DNA from: Streptomyces sp. BHT-5-2
GTDB lineage: Bacteria; Actinomycetota; Actinomycetes; Streptomycetales; Streptomycetaceae
Assembly: GCF_019774615.1 (NCBI RefSeq)
Contig: NZ_CP081496.1
Span: 4,774,001 to 4,838,000 of the forward strand
DNA: 64,000 nucleotides
Direction of reading: 5' to 3'
Positions within the stretch are counted from its first letter, which is position 1, and each line of letters starts with the position of its first letter. A program made the translations under genes and the position numbers. Positions 8,825 through 17,257 of the stretch are shown piece after piece. Below the pieces are notes generated by a model. The model was not told the origin of the DNA, did not search any database, and was given only the letters and a program-made list of their open reading frames with translations.

Positions 8825-9490
8825 TCAGTCGCCGAGGAACGTGACCGTCTCGGCGAGCGGAGCCCGGTCGGTCCGGGCCCAGGCGACGGCGGTGTCCTCG
8901 AAGCCGATCGACAGCCCGCAGAAGAGGATCATGCCCTCCGGCGGGGAGACGATCTCCGCGACCGTCCCGTGGTAGACCGACCAGGCGATCTGCGGGCAGC
9001 TGTGCAGCCCTTCGGCGCGGAGCAGCAGCATGACGGTCTGCAGGTACATCCCGAGGTCGGCCCACTGGGACGGCCCCATGGTGCGGTCGATGTAGCAGAA
9101 GAGGGCGGCGGGGGCGCCGAAGCACTGCCAGTTCGCGGCGACGGCTCGCCGCCGCGCCTCGCCGTCCTCCCGCGGTATGCCCAGGGCTCCGTAGCGCCGC
9201 TCGGCGGCGGCCGACCGGCGCTCCTGGTATGGGGGTTCCAGCTCGTCGGGGTACATCTGGTACTCCCGCTCGTCACCGGCGTCCCCGGCGGCCACCCGCG
9301 CCGCGGTGCGCTTCTTGAGCAAGGTCAGCGGCTCCCCGGTCAGCACATAGCTGTACCAGGGCTGGAGGTTGGCGCCGGACGGCGAGCGGGCCGCGGCGCC
9401 CAGCACCCGCTCCAGCACCCGTCTGGGCACCGGCGCACCGTTGAAGCCGCGCACCGCCCTCCGACTCGTCACCGCTTCGTAGACGTCCAC
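8825..9490 (-). CDS. Nitroreductase family (FMN-dependent) oxidoreductase
   Basis: 221 aa from the GTG at 9490, which has a purine-rich AGGGGAAGGG tract 8-15 nt upstream. The N-terminal SRRAVRGFNGAPVP with the FMN phosphate-binding arginines, PSGANLQPWYSYVL, and the late IGFEDTAVAWARTDRAPLAE are characteristic of the NfsA/NfsB superfamily. Such enzymes reduce nitro groups, quinones or enoates with NAD(P)H. The substrate is not predictable. Confidence 0.9.
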   Translation of the reverse strand: MDVYEAVTSRRAVRGFNGAPVPRRVLERVLGAAARSPSGANLQPWYSYVLTGEPLTLLKKRTAARVAAGDAGDEREYQMYPDELEPPYQERRSAAAERRYGALGIPREDGEARRRAVAANWQCFGAPAALFCYIDRTMGPSQWADLGMYLQTVMLLLRAEGLHSCPQIAWSVYHGTVAEIVSPPEGMILFCGLSIGFEDTAVAWARTDRAPLAETVTFLGD

Positions 9491-9579
9491 GAGCAATTTC
9501 CCTTCCCCTGGGTCCACTTGAACCACAGCAATCTACGTCGGTGCCCCCTGCGGGCCGGCGGGCGGCCCGGCCGACTCGC

Positions 9580-9610
9580 TTGACCCTCCTGTTACCGGAG
9601 GCCCTACGGT
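9580..9610 (+). promoter_or_regulatory. Promoter of the DUF2268 gene
   Basis: TTGACC (9580-9585) and TACGGT (9605-9610) are separated by 19 nt and match the housekeeping SigA-type consensus of Streptomyces. The ATG at 9618 is 7 nt past the -10 box and has no ribosome-binding site, so a leaderless transcript is expected. Confidence 0.6.
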
Positions 9611-9617
9611 CCCGGAC

Positions 9618-10496
9618 ATGAAGATCGTTGTTCATGACACCGCGTCCACCATGCTGGAGCTCCTGGAACGGCCCCAGGAGCAGCGGGCGGACGCCCTGCG
9701 AGAGATGTTCGAGCCGGTCCAGAGCGTGATGGGCCCGGTGGACCTCGTCGCGATGCACCGGACGGGCGGTGGCTTCCGGACCGACCGCGACGACCCGCGG
9801 TATCCGGCCGCCCTGCGCACGATGCGGGAAGCGGACGTGTGGAACCGCGTCGAGGAGGCGCTCACGGCCGCGTGGGAACGGATCGACGGCGCGGTGCCCG
9901 GCGTCCGGCACGCCGGGACCGTGCACGTCCAGGTGGTGCTCGGCGATCCCGACAACGAGCACCTGACCGGCCGCAGTCAGGGCTATCTCGGCTTCGGCGG
10001 GTTCCCGGGCGCCATCCAGCTGTACATCTGGCCCACCGAGACGAGCCTGCGGCACATCGGCCATGCCGCCGCGCACGAGCTCCACCACAACGTGCGCTAT
10101 GCGAACGTGGTCTGGAACCCGGCAGCCGTCACCGTCGGCGAACAGGTCGTCGCCGAGGGACTCGCCGAGGCGTTCGTGCGGGAGCTCTACGACGAGCAGG
10201 CCATGGGCCCGTGGACCCGGGGCCTGACCGGCTCCGCGCTGGACGCCGCGTACGAGAAGGTCACCGGCGCCGTCGATGTCGCCGGTATGCAGAACCTCCC
10301 CCCGTACGTCTACGGTGACGCCACCGCGCGGCTCATGGGGGCCGAGCCCGTGGGGCTCCCGGACTTCGCCGGGTACGCGACCGGGCTGCGGATAGCGACG
10401 GCGCATCTGGCGGCGTCCGGGCTGACCGCCGCGCAGAGCGTCGCGCTGCCGGCCCACGAGATCCTCGCCAACGCCGGGGTGCCGACCGGCTCGTGA
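9618..10496 (+). CDS. DUF2268 putative zinc protease
   Basis: 292 aa, no signal peptide. It contains an HELHH zincin-type motif in IGHAAAHELHHNVRYANVVW, with a downstream acidic segment VVAEGLAEAFVRELY that could supply the third ligand (E). This arrangement defines DUF2268 (YjaZ-like) predicted Zn-dependent peptidases. A further conserved-looking region, YPPYV-like PPYVYGDATARLMG, lies near the C-terminus. Substrate and role are unknown; it is monocistronic by position. Confidence 0.87.
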   Translation: MKIVVHDTASTMLELLERPQEQRADALREMFEPVQSVMGPVDLVAMHRTGGGFRTDRDDPRYPAALRTMREADVWNRVEEALTAAWERIDGAVPGVRHAGTVHVQVVLGDPDNEHLTGRSQGYLGFGGFPGAIQLYIWPTETSLRHIGHAAAHELHHNVRYANVVWNPAAVTVGEQVVAEGLAEAFVRELYDEQAMGPWTRGLTGSALDAAYEKVTGAVDVAGMQNLPPYVYGDATARLMGAEPVGLPDFAGYATGLRIATAHLAASGLTAAQSVALPAHEILANAGVPTGS

Positions 10497-10551
10497 CCGG
10501 CCGCGCACGTCGCCGCAGGTACGCCGGCGGCGTGCGGGGCGGTCCCGGTCG

Positions 10552-11427
10552 TCAGCCCAGTTCGAGGCTGGTGACACCGAAGGTGTGGGCGGCGTCCGCC
10601 GCCGGGACCGAGCCGGTGTACATGCGGACGGTGTGGGAACGGGGGGTCAGGCCGCGGGTGGTGGCCAACGTGTGGGCGGGGGTGTTGGGTTCGGGGATGT
10701 CGAGGGTGACCTCGTCGTCGGGGTCGAGGTGGGCGGTGAGGGCGTCGAAGAGGGCCTCGGCGGTCTCGCGGGAGTCGGCGAAGAGCGGGCCGATGCGGTG
10801 ACCGGACCGGGCCGGGCGGAGCACGCCGTATCCGACGACCTCGCCGTCCCGGAGGTGGACCCGGGAGGTGTGGCCGGGTGCGGTCAGCCAGCGGGTGACG
10901 AACTCCCGCCGGTCGGCGGGGAAGCAGCGGCGGTCGTAGGCGGCGATCGCGTCCAGGTGGTCGGCGGCGACCGGCCGGGTGTCCGGGGAGAGCGCGGCGC
11001 CGGGGGCGGGGTGGCCGCTGTAGCGGAGGGTGTCGTGGGCGGGCGTGAAGCCGGCGCGCCGATAGGTGTCCTGCTGGGCGGGGACCCCGTCCAGGCCGAC
11101 GGTCCGGGCCCCGGCGTACGGGAGCGCGGCGCGCCAGGTGGCGAGGCCGAGGCCCTGGCCGCGGAGGTCGGGGGCGACGAGGTAGTAGCCCAGGAAGGCG
11201 TAGGCGTCGGAGTAGTTGACGAGGGAGAGGGAGGAGACGGTGCGGTCGCCGCGGCGGCCGAGGAAGAAGCCGCCGGGGTCGGTGGGGTGGAAGCGGGTGA
11301 TGTCGCCCTCGCCGGGGTTCCAGCCCTCGTCTGCGGTCCAGTCGACGACCTCGTGCCAGAGGTCCAACGGGCCGGCGGATACGGCGAGTTCGCCGGCGGC
11401 GGGAGCGGTACGGGTGGTCGGTCGCAT
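10552..11427 (-). CDS. GNAT-family N-acetyltransferase (tandem GNAT, GNAT/DUF4-type C-terminal domain)
   Basis: 291 aa. The first GNAT domain has the acetyl-CoA-binding motif A LVAPDLRGQGLGLATWRAAL (RGQGLG). The second half (about 150-290) resembles the acetyltransferase_18-type C-terminal domain, with YDRRCFPADRREFVTRWL and VHLRDGEVVGYGVLRPARSGHRIGPLFADS. It is transcribed with the APC permease upstream (32-nt gap), which suggests it may modify the imported substrate or protect against an analogue. This is inference only. Confidence 0.88.
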   Translation of the reverse strand: MRPTTRTAPAAGELAVSAGPLDLWHEVVDWTADEGWNPGEGDITRFHPTDPGGFFLGRRGDRTVSSLSLVNYSDAYAFLGYYLVAPDLRGQGLGLATWRAALPYAGARTVGLDGVPAQQDTYRRAGFTPAHDTLRYSGHPAPGAALSPDTRPVAADHLDAIAAYDRRCFPADRREFVTRWLTAPGHTSRVHLRDGEVVGYGVLRPARSGHRIGPLFADSRETAEALFDALTAHLDPDDEVTLDIPEPNTPAHTLATTRGLTPRSHTVRMYTGSVPAADAAHTFGVTSLELG

Positions 11428-11459
11428 CGGGGGTGCGTCCTTTCTGGTGGGGGGTGTGG

Positions 11460-13013
11460 TCAGATCAGGTCCATCGCGGCGACCTCGTCGGGGCTGCCGT
11501 AGCTGACCGGCCCCTGGAAGCGGCGGCGGGCGGTGGCGAACCACCAGACGGTCGCGATCACCAGGACCACCGCCAGTGCGATCGGCGCGTAGTTGAAGGT
11601 CGCCGGGGTGACCGGGGACTGCTGCGGCAGCATGAACAGGACGTTGCTGACGGCGATCCACAGCACGGCGATCGCGGCGACGGGCTTGCCGTAGCGGCCG
11701 AGGTTCCAGGGGCCGGCCTGGAAGTCGGCAAGTCGCAGGCGGAGGAAGATGGGCACGCCGTAGGAGAGGAAGAGGCCCACGACGTTGATGCTGACGACGG
11801 CGGTGAAGGCGGTGTGCGACCACCAGCCGGGGACGACGAGGACCAGCGAGCAGACGGCGGCGAACCAGACGGCCTTGACGGGGGTGCGGGTGCGGTCGGA
11901 GACCGAGTGCCACCAACGGGAGCCGGGCATCGCGCCGTCGCGGGAGAAGGCGAAGATCTGCCGGGTGTTGCTGGTCATGTTGGCGAGCCCGCAGAAGAGC
12001 ATCGCGCCGATGACGATCAGCAGCAGGAACTTCGCGGTGTGCACGCCGAGCGCGTCGGTCAGAATCCGCACCGGCGGGGCGTCGTCCTTCGCGGCGCCGG
12101 CGTAGTCGCGGATGGCGTACACCAGGGCGAGCATGAGGATCAGCCCGGTGATCGCGGAGTATCCGATGGCCCGCATGATGCCGCGCGGGGCATTGACCGT
12201 CGCCTTCACCGTTTCCTCGGACATGTGGAAACTGCCGTCGAAACCGGTGAAGGTCCAGCTGGTGACGAGCAGACCGAGCATTCCGCCGTAAACGGCGTTG
12301 GTGAAGCCGGTGTTGTTGACGAAGTGGGTGGCGAAGGACGGCGCTTGATGGTGCGTCGGAATCAGGGTGAGGGTGGCGACGATGACCACCATGCCGACCA
12401 GCAGCCACCACACGGAAATCCGGTTGACCAGCGCGACAAGTCGGACGGTGTAGGTGTTCGCGAGGGCTTGCACCAGCAAAATCGCCGCGGTGATGCCGAC
12501 GGTCTGCGGGGCGGTGGGCTGATAGGCGGGCCATTGCATGGCGATGAACGCCTGGATGAAGGTGGCGGCGGCGAAGTTGGTGGCCGCGGTGCCACCGACC
12601 TGTCCGACGAAGTTGAGCCAGCCGGTGTACCAGGACCAGGCGCCGTGGTGGCGCTTGGCGAGCTTGCCCGCGGAGAAGTAGAGCGCGCCGCTGGTGGGGT
12701 AGGCGGAGGCGATCTCGCCCATGGCGGCCCCGACGAACAGCACCATGAGGGAGACCCCGATCCAGCCGAATACCAGGATGCGGGGTCCGCCGGCGTTCAG
12801 GCCGAAGCCGAAGGAGGAGAAGATGCCGGAGATGATGTTGATGATGGTGAAGGAAATGGCGAAGTTGTCAAAGGCGCGGAATCTACGGGTGAGTTTCCGC
12901 GGATAACCCATGGCGTGCAGCGTGGCATCGTCGTCGAGGGCGGCGGGGTCCAGGCCCTGCGAGGATTTCGATCGGTTTTTGGTACGCGGCGGGGAGGACG
13001 TACGGTCGGACAC
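11460..13013 (-). CDS. APC-superfamily amino acid/amine permease
   Basis: 517 aa from the GTG at 13013, chosen for the AAAGG ribosome-binding site 8 nt upstream. About 12 transmembrane segments follow a hydrophilic 50-residue N-tail. The first-helix motif AISFTIINIISGIFSSFGFGL and WSWYTGWLNFVGQVGG place it in the amino acid/choline transporter (ACT/GABA permease, BAT1-like) branch of the APC superfamily. GABA, choline or another amine are candidate substrates. It heads a likely operon with the GNAT gene. Confidence 0.9.
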   Translation of the reverse strand: MSDRTSSPPRTKNRSKSSQGLDPAALDDDATLHAMGYPRKLTRRFRAFDNFAISFTIINIISGIFSSFGFGLNAGGPRILVFGWIGVSLMVLFVGAAMGEIASAYPTSGALYFSAGKLAKRHHGAWSWYTGWLNFVGQVGGTAATNFAAATFIQAFIAMQWPAYQPTAPQTVGITAAILLVQALANTYTVRLVALVNRISVWWLLVGMVVIVATLTLIPTHHQAPSFATHFVNNTGFTNAVYGGMLGLLVTSWTFTGFDGSFHMSEETVKATVNAPRGIMRAIGYSAITGLILMLALVYAIRDYAGAAKDDAPPVRILTDALGVHTAKFLLLIVIGAMLFCGLANMTSNTRQIFAFSRDGAMPGSRWWHSVSDRTRTPVKAVWFAAVCSLVLVVPGWWSHTAFTAVVSINVVGLFLSYGVPIFLRLRLADFQAGPWNLGRYGKPVAAIAVLWIAVSNVLFMLPQQSPVTPATFNYAPIALAVVLVIATVWWFATARRRFQGPVSYGSPDEVAAMDLI

Positions 13014-13073
13014 TACCGAAACCTTTCTGCTGGTGGGGGTCAACGGGTTCGGCGGGAATATGCGGCCGGTGCG

Positions 13074-14030
13074 TCACAAGGTGTTCGGGACGGGAAGTCC
13101 GCACGCTCTCCGGGCCTTTGTCAATTGCTCCTCGGGATCGCCGAACGCGCTCCAGGGCATACGGGAGGCATAGGGCCCCATGGCGGTGAGGACCTCGCGG
13201 GCCTCGAATTCGAGTTTCGCCATGAAGAGCGCGTGGCCGAGATAGGCCAGGTCGACGACCGGGGTGAAGCGGTATGCGGCCACGGTGGGGAACCAGTTGC
13301 GGTGGACGCCCGTGGCCGCACTGATCCACTGCGGCTGCTCCCAGGCCCGGGCGGCCAGCGGCGCCTCGGGGTTGTAGTCCTCCAGGAGCGCCACCAGGGG
13401 CAGCAGCCGGAGCGGCGAGGCGGCCGGCGCGCGCTGGCTCAGGAAGGCGGCGACGTCCCAGCTCGCGCTGGACGAGCCGCCGTACCGGGCGAAGAAGAAG
13501 GACAGGAAGCGGTGGTGCGCCTCGCGGTGCCAGGGGTCGAGCCGGAGGATGTGCGCGAGGAGATACCAGGGACCGGTGGGCGAGGTCAACAGGCCCTGCG
13601 GGGAGGGGTCCCGGGGCCGGTCGAGCCGGGCGAGGGCGAGCTGGGCGACCCAGGGGGTGGGGTCCTCGGGCGCGAGCTTCGCGGCGCGTTCGCACGCGGT
13701 GCGCGCGATGCGTTCCAGGGCGCCGGCCCGCCGGTCGCCGGCGTCGGCCATCCGCAGCGCCCGGAGCATCGCCACCCGCGCCCAGATCAGGGCGGCCTCC
13801 GGGCCCGGCTCCTCGTCGAGCCAGCGTTCGGCGAGGTCGGAGCCGGCCGCCTCGGAGGCCAGTACCAGTGACCGATGGGCCCGCAGCTCGAAATCCCGGC
13901 GGGTCTCCCGGAGCACCTCATGGGCGCTGAAGTAGCGCCCGGCCCGGACATCCACACATGCTTGCGCCAGCGCCCGGTCGTCGGCTGCTGGACTCCATAC
14001 GTACTGCCCCTCGAAAGAGCCGGCCGGCAT
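13074..14030 (-). CDS. Hypothetical helical-repeat protein, 318 aa
   Basis: Start taken at the ATG at 14030, with GGGAGGGG 4-5 nt upstream. The whole protein is predicted alpha-helical with TPR-like pairs (ARAVLREtRRDFELRAHRS-type helices; VLASEAAG; ALIWARVAMLRALRMADAGDR; WVAQLALARLDRPRD). It has no signal peptide, membrane segment or catalytic motif I can name. A small acidic-to-aromatic N-tail (FEGQYVWSPAADDRALAQAC) looks conserved. It is upstream of and parallel to the APC permease, 60 nt apart. I do not recognise the family; scaffold or regulatory use is possible. Confidence 0.75.
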   Translation of the reverse strand: MPAGSFEGQYVWSPAADDRALAQACVDVRAGRYFSAHEVLRETRRDFELRAHRSLVLASEAAGSDLAERWLDEEPGPEAALIWARVAMLRALRMADAGDRRAGALERIARTACERAAKLAPEDPTPWVAQLALARLDRPRDPSPQGLLTSPTGPWYLLAHILRLDPWHREAHHRFLSFFFARYGGSSSASWDVAAFLSQRAPAASPLRLLPLVALLEDYNPEAPLAARAWEQPQWISAATGVHRNWFPTVAAYRFTPVVDLAYLGHALFMAKLEFEAREVLTAMGPYASRMPWSAFGDPEEQLTKARRACGLPVPNTL

Positions 14031-14249
14031 GTTCCCCTCCCGGTGCACGCGGGTGCCTTGCGGCGCCCACGCATTTCGTCCGTGCCGAATTCGACCGGAC
14101 CGCCGCCGCTGGTCGGTCGGCAGCGGGCCACACCCTACTCATTTCCTCCACCTTTCGAAAACAGTCGTCTGGAATATCTGGTTCCGCACCTTTTCGCCGG
14201 ACGGAGATTGAAAAAGAAACCAGTGCACCGGAGGTTTTGGGTGGCATAT

Positions 14250-15677
14250 TCACTCCTTCCCGCACACCAGCCATGCCACCAGTCCGCCGAGGGCGGCGAC
14301 CGCGCCCGCGACGAGGAACACCGCGGTCAATCCGGCCGCGTACGCCGCCGGCGCGGCGCCCGCTCCGGTGCCCGGAACGGAGCCGTGGAAGACGGTGCCC
14401 AACAGGGCGACGCCCAGCGCCAGTCCGAGCTGGCGAGCACTGTTCGCCGCGGCGCCGGCGACGCCGCTGTGGGCCGGTTCCGCGAAGGCCATGGCCAGTG
14501 CCGGCAGGACCGGTGAGACCAGGCCCGCACCGACGCCGGTGACGATCAGGCCCGGTACCAACTCCTGCCAGGACGCCCCGGTTCGGACCAGGAGGAACAG
14601 CAGATCACCGAGGGCCACCAGGAGGGTGCCGCCGCCGACGCTCCACCGGGCGGGCATCCGGTGCAGCGCGCCGCCGGCCAGCGCGGAGGTGGCGAAGAAG
14701 GCCAGCGGCTGGACGGTGATGACGAGGGCGGTGCCGAACGAGTCGAGCCCGGCGCCGTTTTGGAGCCACAGGGAGAGCACCGGCAGGAACGCGAACGCGC
14801 CGAGGTAGTAGGCCCCGGAGGCGAGCAGGAGTCCGTTGAAGGCGGGGGTGCGGAACAGCCCGAGCGGCACCATCGGGCGGCGGGCGGCGCGCTCCACGAC
14901 GGCGAAGGCGAGCAGCAGCGCCACACCGCTTCCGAGGCCCAACAGGGTCGGGCCATCGCCCCAGCCGGCCTCGCCGCCGCGGATGAAGCCGAAGGTGATG
15001 CCGGTCGCGGCGAGGCTGAAGGTGGCGATTCCCGGCCAGTCGATCCGGGCCGTGCTCCGGGCGCGGTCGGCCGGCATCCTGGTGGCCAGCCACAGCGCCA
15101 CGGCGCAGACCGGCAACGCGCCGTAGAAGATCCATGGCCAGGACAGCAGTTGGGTGAGCATGCCGCCGGCGACGTTGCCGACACCGGCGGCCGCGCCGGC
15201 CACCGCGCCCCAGACGGCGAAGGCACGGGCCCGGTCGCGGCCGGTGTAGGCCAGGCCGATCAGCGGGACGAGGGTGGCGAACATCGCCGCGCCCGCGATG
15301 CCCTGCACCGCGCGGGCCGCGATCAGCAGGCGGACGTTTCCGGCCAGCGCGCAGGCGAGGGTGGCGGCCGTGAAGGCGGCGAGGCCCAGGACGTAGAGGC
15401 GCTTGCGGCCCAGGGCGTCGCCGAGGGAGCCCATGCCCAGGAGCAGGCCGGCCAGGGCCAGGGTGTAGACGTCGGTGATCCACTGCAGCGCCCCGAAGTC
15501 GGCGTGCAGTGCGCCGGCCATACGGGGCAGCGCCACCGTCACGATCGTCGCGTAGACGAGCAGCAGGAAGGTGCCCAGGCAGGCGGCCGCCAGCGGCAGC
15601 CATCTCCCCTGCCCCGTCGGGGAGTTGCCGGGAAAGGGAAAGGTACGGGGTGGCCGGCCGGCCAGGTGTGCGTCCAT
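14250..15677 (-). CDS. MFS transporter, DHA2 (EmrB/QacA) family
   Basis: 475 aa. Predicted 14 transmembrane segments, longer than 12-TM MFS pumps. It has the DHA2 opening ATIVTVALPRMAGALHADFGALQWITDVYTLALAGLLL, the loop 2-3 motif A GSLGDALGRKRLY and the motif C-like GNVAGGMLTQLLSW in helix 5. This is a proton-driven drug or metabolite exporter. It is divergent from a CGNR regulator with a 25-nt gap, so the regulator probably controls it. The 14049-14249 gap upstream of the helical-repeat gene is comparatively AT-rich and probably contains that gene's promoter. Confidence 0.92.
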   Translation of the reverse strand: MDAHLAGRPPRTFPFPGNSPTGQGRWLPLAAACLGTFLLLVYATIVTVALPRMAGALHADFGALQWITDVYTLALAGLLLGMGSLGDALGRKRLYVLGLAAFTAATLACALAGNVRLLIAARAVQGIAGAAMFATLVPLIGLAYTGRDRARAFAVWGAVAGAAAGVGNVAGGMLTQLLSWPWIFYGALPVCAVALWLATRMPADRARSTARIDWPGIATFSLAATGITFGFIRGGEAGWGDGPTLLGLGSGVALLLAFAVVERAARRPMVPLGLFRTPAFNGLLLASGAYYLGAFAFLPVLSLWLQNGAGLDSFGTALVITVQPLAFFATSALAGGALHRMPARWSVGGGTLLVALGDLLFLLVRTGASWQELVPGLIVTGVGAGLVSPVLPALAMAFAEPAHSGVAGAAANSARQLGLALGVALLGTVFHGSVPGTGAGAAPAAYAAGLTAVFLVAGAVAALGGLVAWLVCGKE

Positions 15678-15702
15678 GGCCCCACCCTGATGTAATTCCC
15701 TT

Positions 15703-16236
15703 ATGCAGCTGAACCCTTACGGGGCGGACCCGGTCCGTTATGTGGTCGACCTCACCAACTCCCCGCCCACCAGCGCGAAGGAGCTGGCCGAGCGGTCCGT
15801 GGCGGCCGGCATGGTCCTGGACCACCCGGTGACCGACGACGACCTGACCGAGGTGCTGGCCTACCTGGACCGCTTCGCCGAGGTCGTCGACGCCCCCACC
15901 GACGCCCGCCGGGCGGAACTGCTCAACTCCCTGCTCGCGGAGGCCGCCGCCCATCCACGGCTCACCGACCACGCCGACGGCGGCTGGCACATCCACTACC
16001 GCGAGGACGGCCAGCACCTCGCCGGGGTGCTGCGGGCGGTGGCCGGTGTCGGCACCGCACTGCATCTGACCGGGCTGGGGATGCACCGGCTGGGACGCTG
16101 CGCGCTGGCCGAATGCCCCCGCGCCTTCGCGGACTTCAGCCGTGCGGGCCGGCAGCGGTACTGCTCCCCCACCTGTGCCAACCGCGACGCGGTCCGGCGG
16201 CACCGCGCCCGGCGCGAGAAGCGGAAGACCCCATAA
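15703..16236 (+). CDS. CGNR zinc-finger (ABATE-domain) transcriptional regulator
   Basis: 177 aa. N-terminal ABATE domain (VVDLTNSPPT... with a helical bundle) and a C-terminal treble-clef zinc finger: CALAEC, then RYCSPTCANRDAVRRHRARR. The family's usual CGNR is CANR here; the four zinc cysteines are kept. Such proteins sit next to drug pumps in actinobacteria and are predicted stress/drug-responsive regulators. It is divergent from the DHA2 pump at 25 nt, so it probably autoregulates and controls the pump. Confidence 0.9.
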   Translation: MQLNPYGADPVRYVVDLTNSPPTSAKELAERSVAAGMVLDHPVTDDDLTEVLAYLDRFAEVVDAPTDARRAELLNSLLAEAAAHPRLTDHADGGWHIHYREDGQHLAGVLRAVAGVGTALHLTGLGMHRLGRCALAECPRAFADFSRAGRQRYCSPTCANRDAVRRHRARREKRKTP

Positions 16237-16412
16237 GGAATACATAAGGAAATCGATGCCCATTGAACTGATTCCCGGGCTCCGGCGACTCGGTGCAACG
16301 GGGCGCGGCCGGCGCGAAGCCCGGCAAACATGAAATCGGCTCAAGAGCAACCGTAATTAGCGGAAGCTACTATCCGGAAGCGCGCGATCACATGTAGCGT
16401 TCGTTCGGACCG

Positions 16413-16437
16413 GTGACGTGACGGTTGTTCACGTCAC
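16413..16437. promoter_or_regulatory. Perfect inverted repeat upstream of the winged-helix regulator (candidate operator)
   Basis: GTGACGTGA (16413-16421) and TCACGTCAC (16429-16437) form a perfect 9-bp inverted repeat with a 7-nt spacer. The left half also contains two TGACG direct repeats. The 8-mer TGACGGTT inside it (16419-16426) recurs at 19137 in front of the peptide gene. The rest of 16237-16656 is a non-coding leader with no other signal I can support. Confidence 0.45.
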
Positions 16438-16656
16438 GACCGAGTACGGGCACGGGCGCGACCGCACTCCCTAACAGGGAGGGAGGGCGATCGGCTCATC
16501 AGGGGCACCCGCATCACGAGTGTCGGTGCACCGGCCCCGGCCCGGCCTGCCACCGGGCTGCGCAGCGATCGCGGCACAGCGGTACGCACGCCGCGCGTCG
16601 AGCACCGCCATGTCTGTCCGAACACGCCTGCTTTGCAAGAGGAATGGGCCCAGATC

Positions 16657-17187
16657 ATGTTTATGAACGCGTCGACGACCCCCCTTGCGTTGCGTCCGGA
16701 TGCCGATTTCGGCGGGCCGGCAAAGACCGCCCCCGGAGGACCACCCTTGGCGGTCGACCGGCTCCCCGACGGCAAGTGGCAACTCACGCTGCACGATTTG
16801 GAACCGGTATCGGTTCACCGACTGACCTCGGACAAGCTGCACATCATCCTCGCCCCGTCGTGCGCGGAAGCGCCCGCGACCGTCGGTGCGCCGCCGCGCG
16901 CGCCGGACCCGATCCAGATCGACACCGCGGCCCGCACCGTCGCCATCGACGGCCGGCAGATCGACATCCCCCGGCTGGAGTTCGACCTGCTGGCCCATCT
17001 CGTGCTGCATCCGCGGCGGGCGTTCACCCGGCAGCAGCTGATGGCCGCGGTCTGGCCCGACTGCCGCTCCAGCGACCGCACCGTCGATGTGCACATCGCC
17101 CGGCTGCGCCGGCGGCTGGGCCCGGGCCGGCGGAAGCTGATCACCACCGTCTTCGGCATCGGGTACAAGTACCTGCCCATCCCGTGA
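16657..17187 (+). CDS. Stand-alone OmpR/PhoB-type winged-helix regulator
   Basis: 176 aa from the ATG at 16657 (a TTG at 16633 and an ATG at 16663 are in frame; no start has an ideal ribosome-binding site). The first 85 residues are a non-receiver segment. The last 90 are a Trans_reg_C winged helix: IPRLEFDLLAHLVLHPRRAFTRQQLMAAVWP, then DRTVDVHIARLRRRLG and the wing TVFGIGYKYLP. There is no phospho-acceptor receiver domain, so it is not a classical response regulator. It converges on hypX and may regulate the adjacent peptide locus; a motif shared with that promoter supports this weakly. Confidence 0.85.
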   Translation: MFMNASTTPLALRPDADFGGPAKTAPGGPPLAVDRLPDGKWQLTLHDLEPVSVHRLTSDKLHIILAPSCAEAPATVGAPPRAPDPIQIDTAARTVAIDGRQIDIPRLEFDLLAHLVLHPRRAFTRQQLMAAVWPDCRSSDRTVDVHIARLRRRLGPGRRKLITTVFGIGYKYLPIP

Positions 17188-17257
17188 GCCCGGCGGGGTA
17201 GGCCGGGACGGACGGGGGGGCGGGCCGGCGGCCGGCGCACCCGCGGCCCCGGCCCGT

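Noticed and set aside
11433..13871. An 812-codon rightward open frame
   Set aside because: It is antisense to the APC permease and the helical-repeat gene; the composition (G, E, D, V, H runs) is that of a non-coding shadow.
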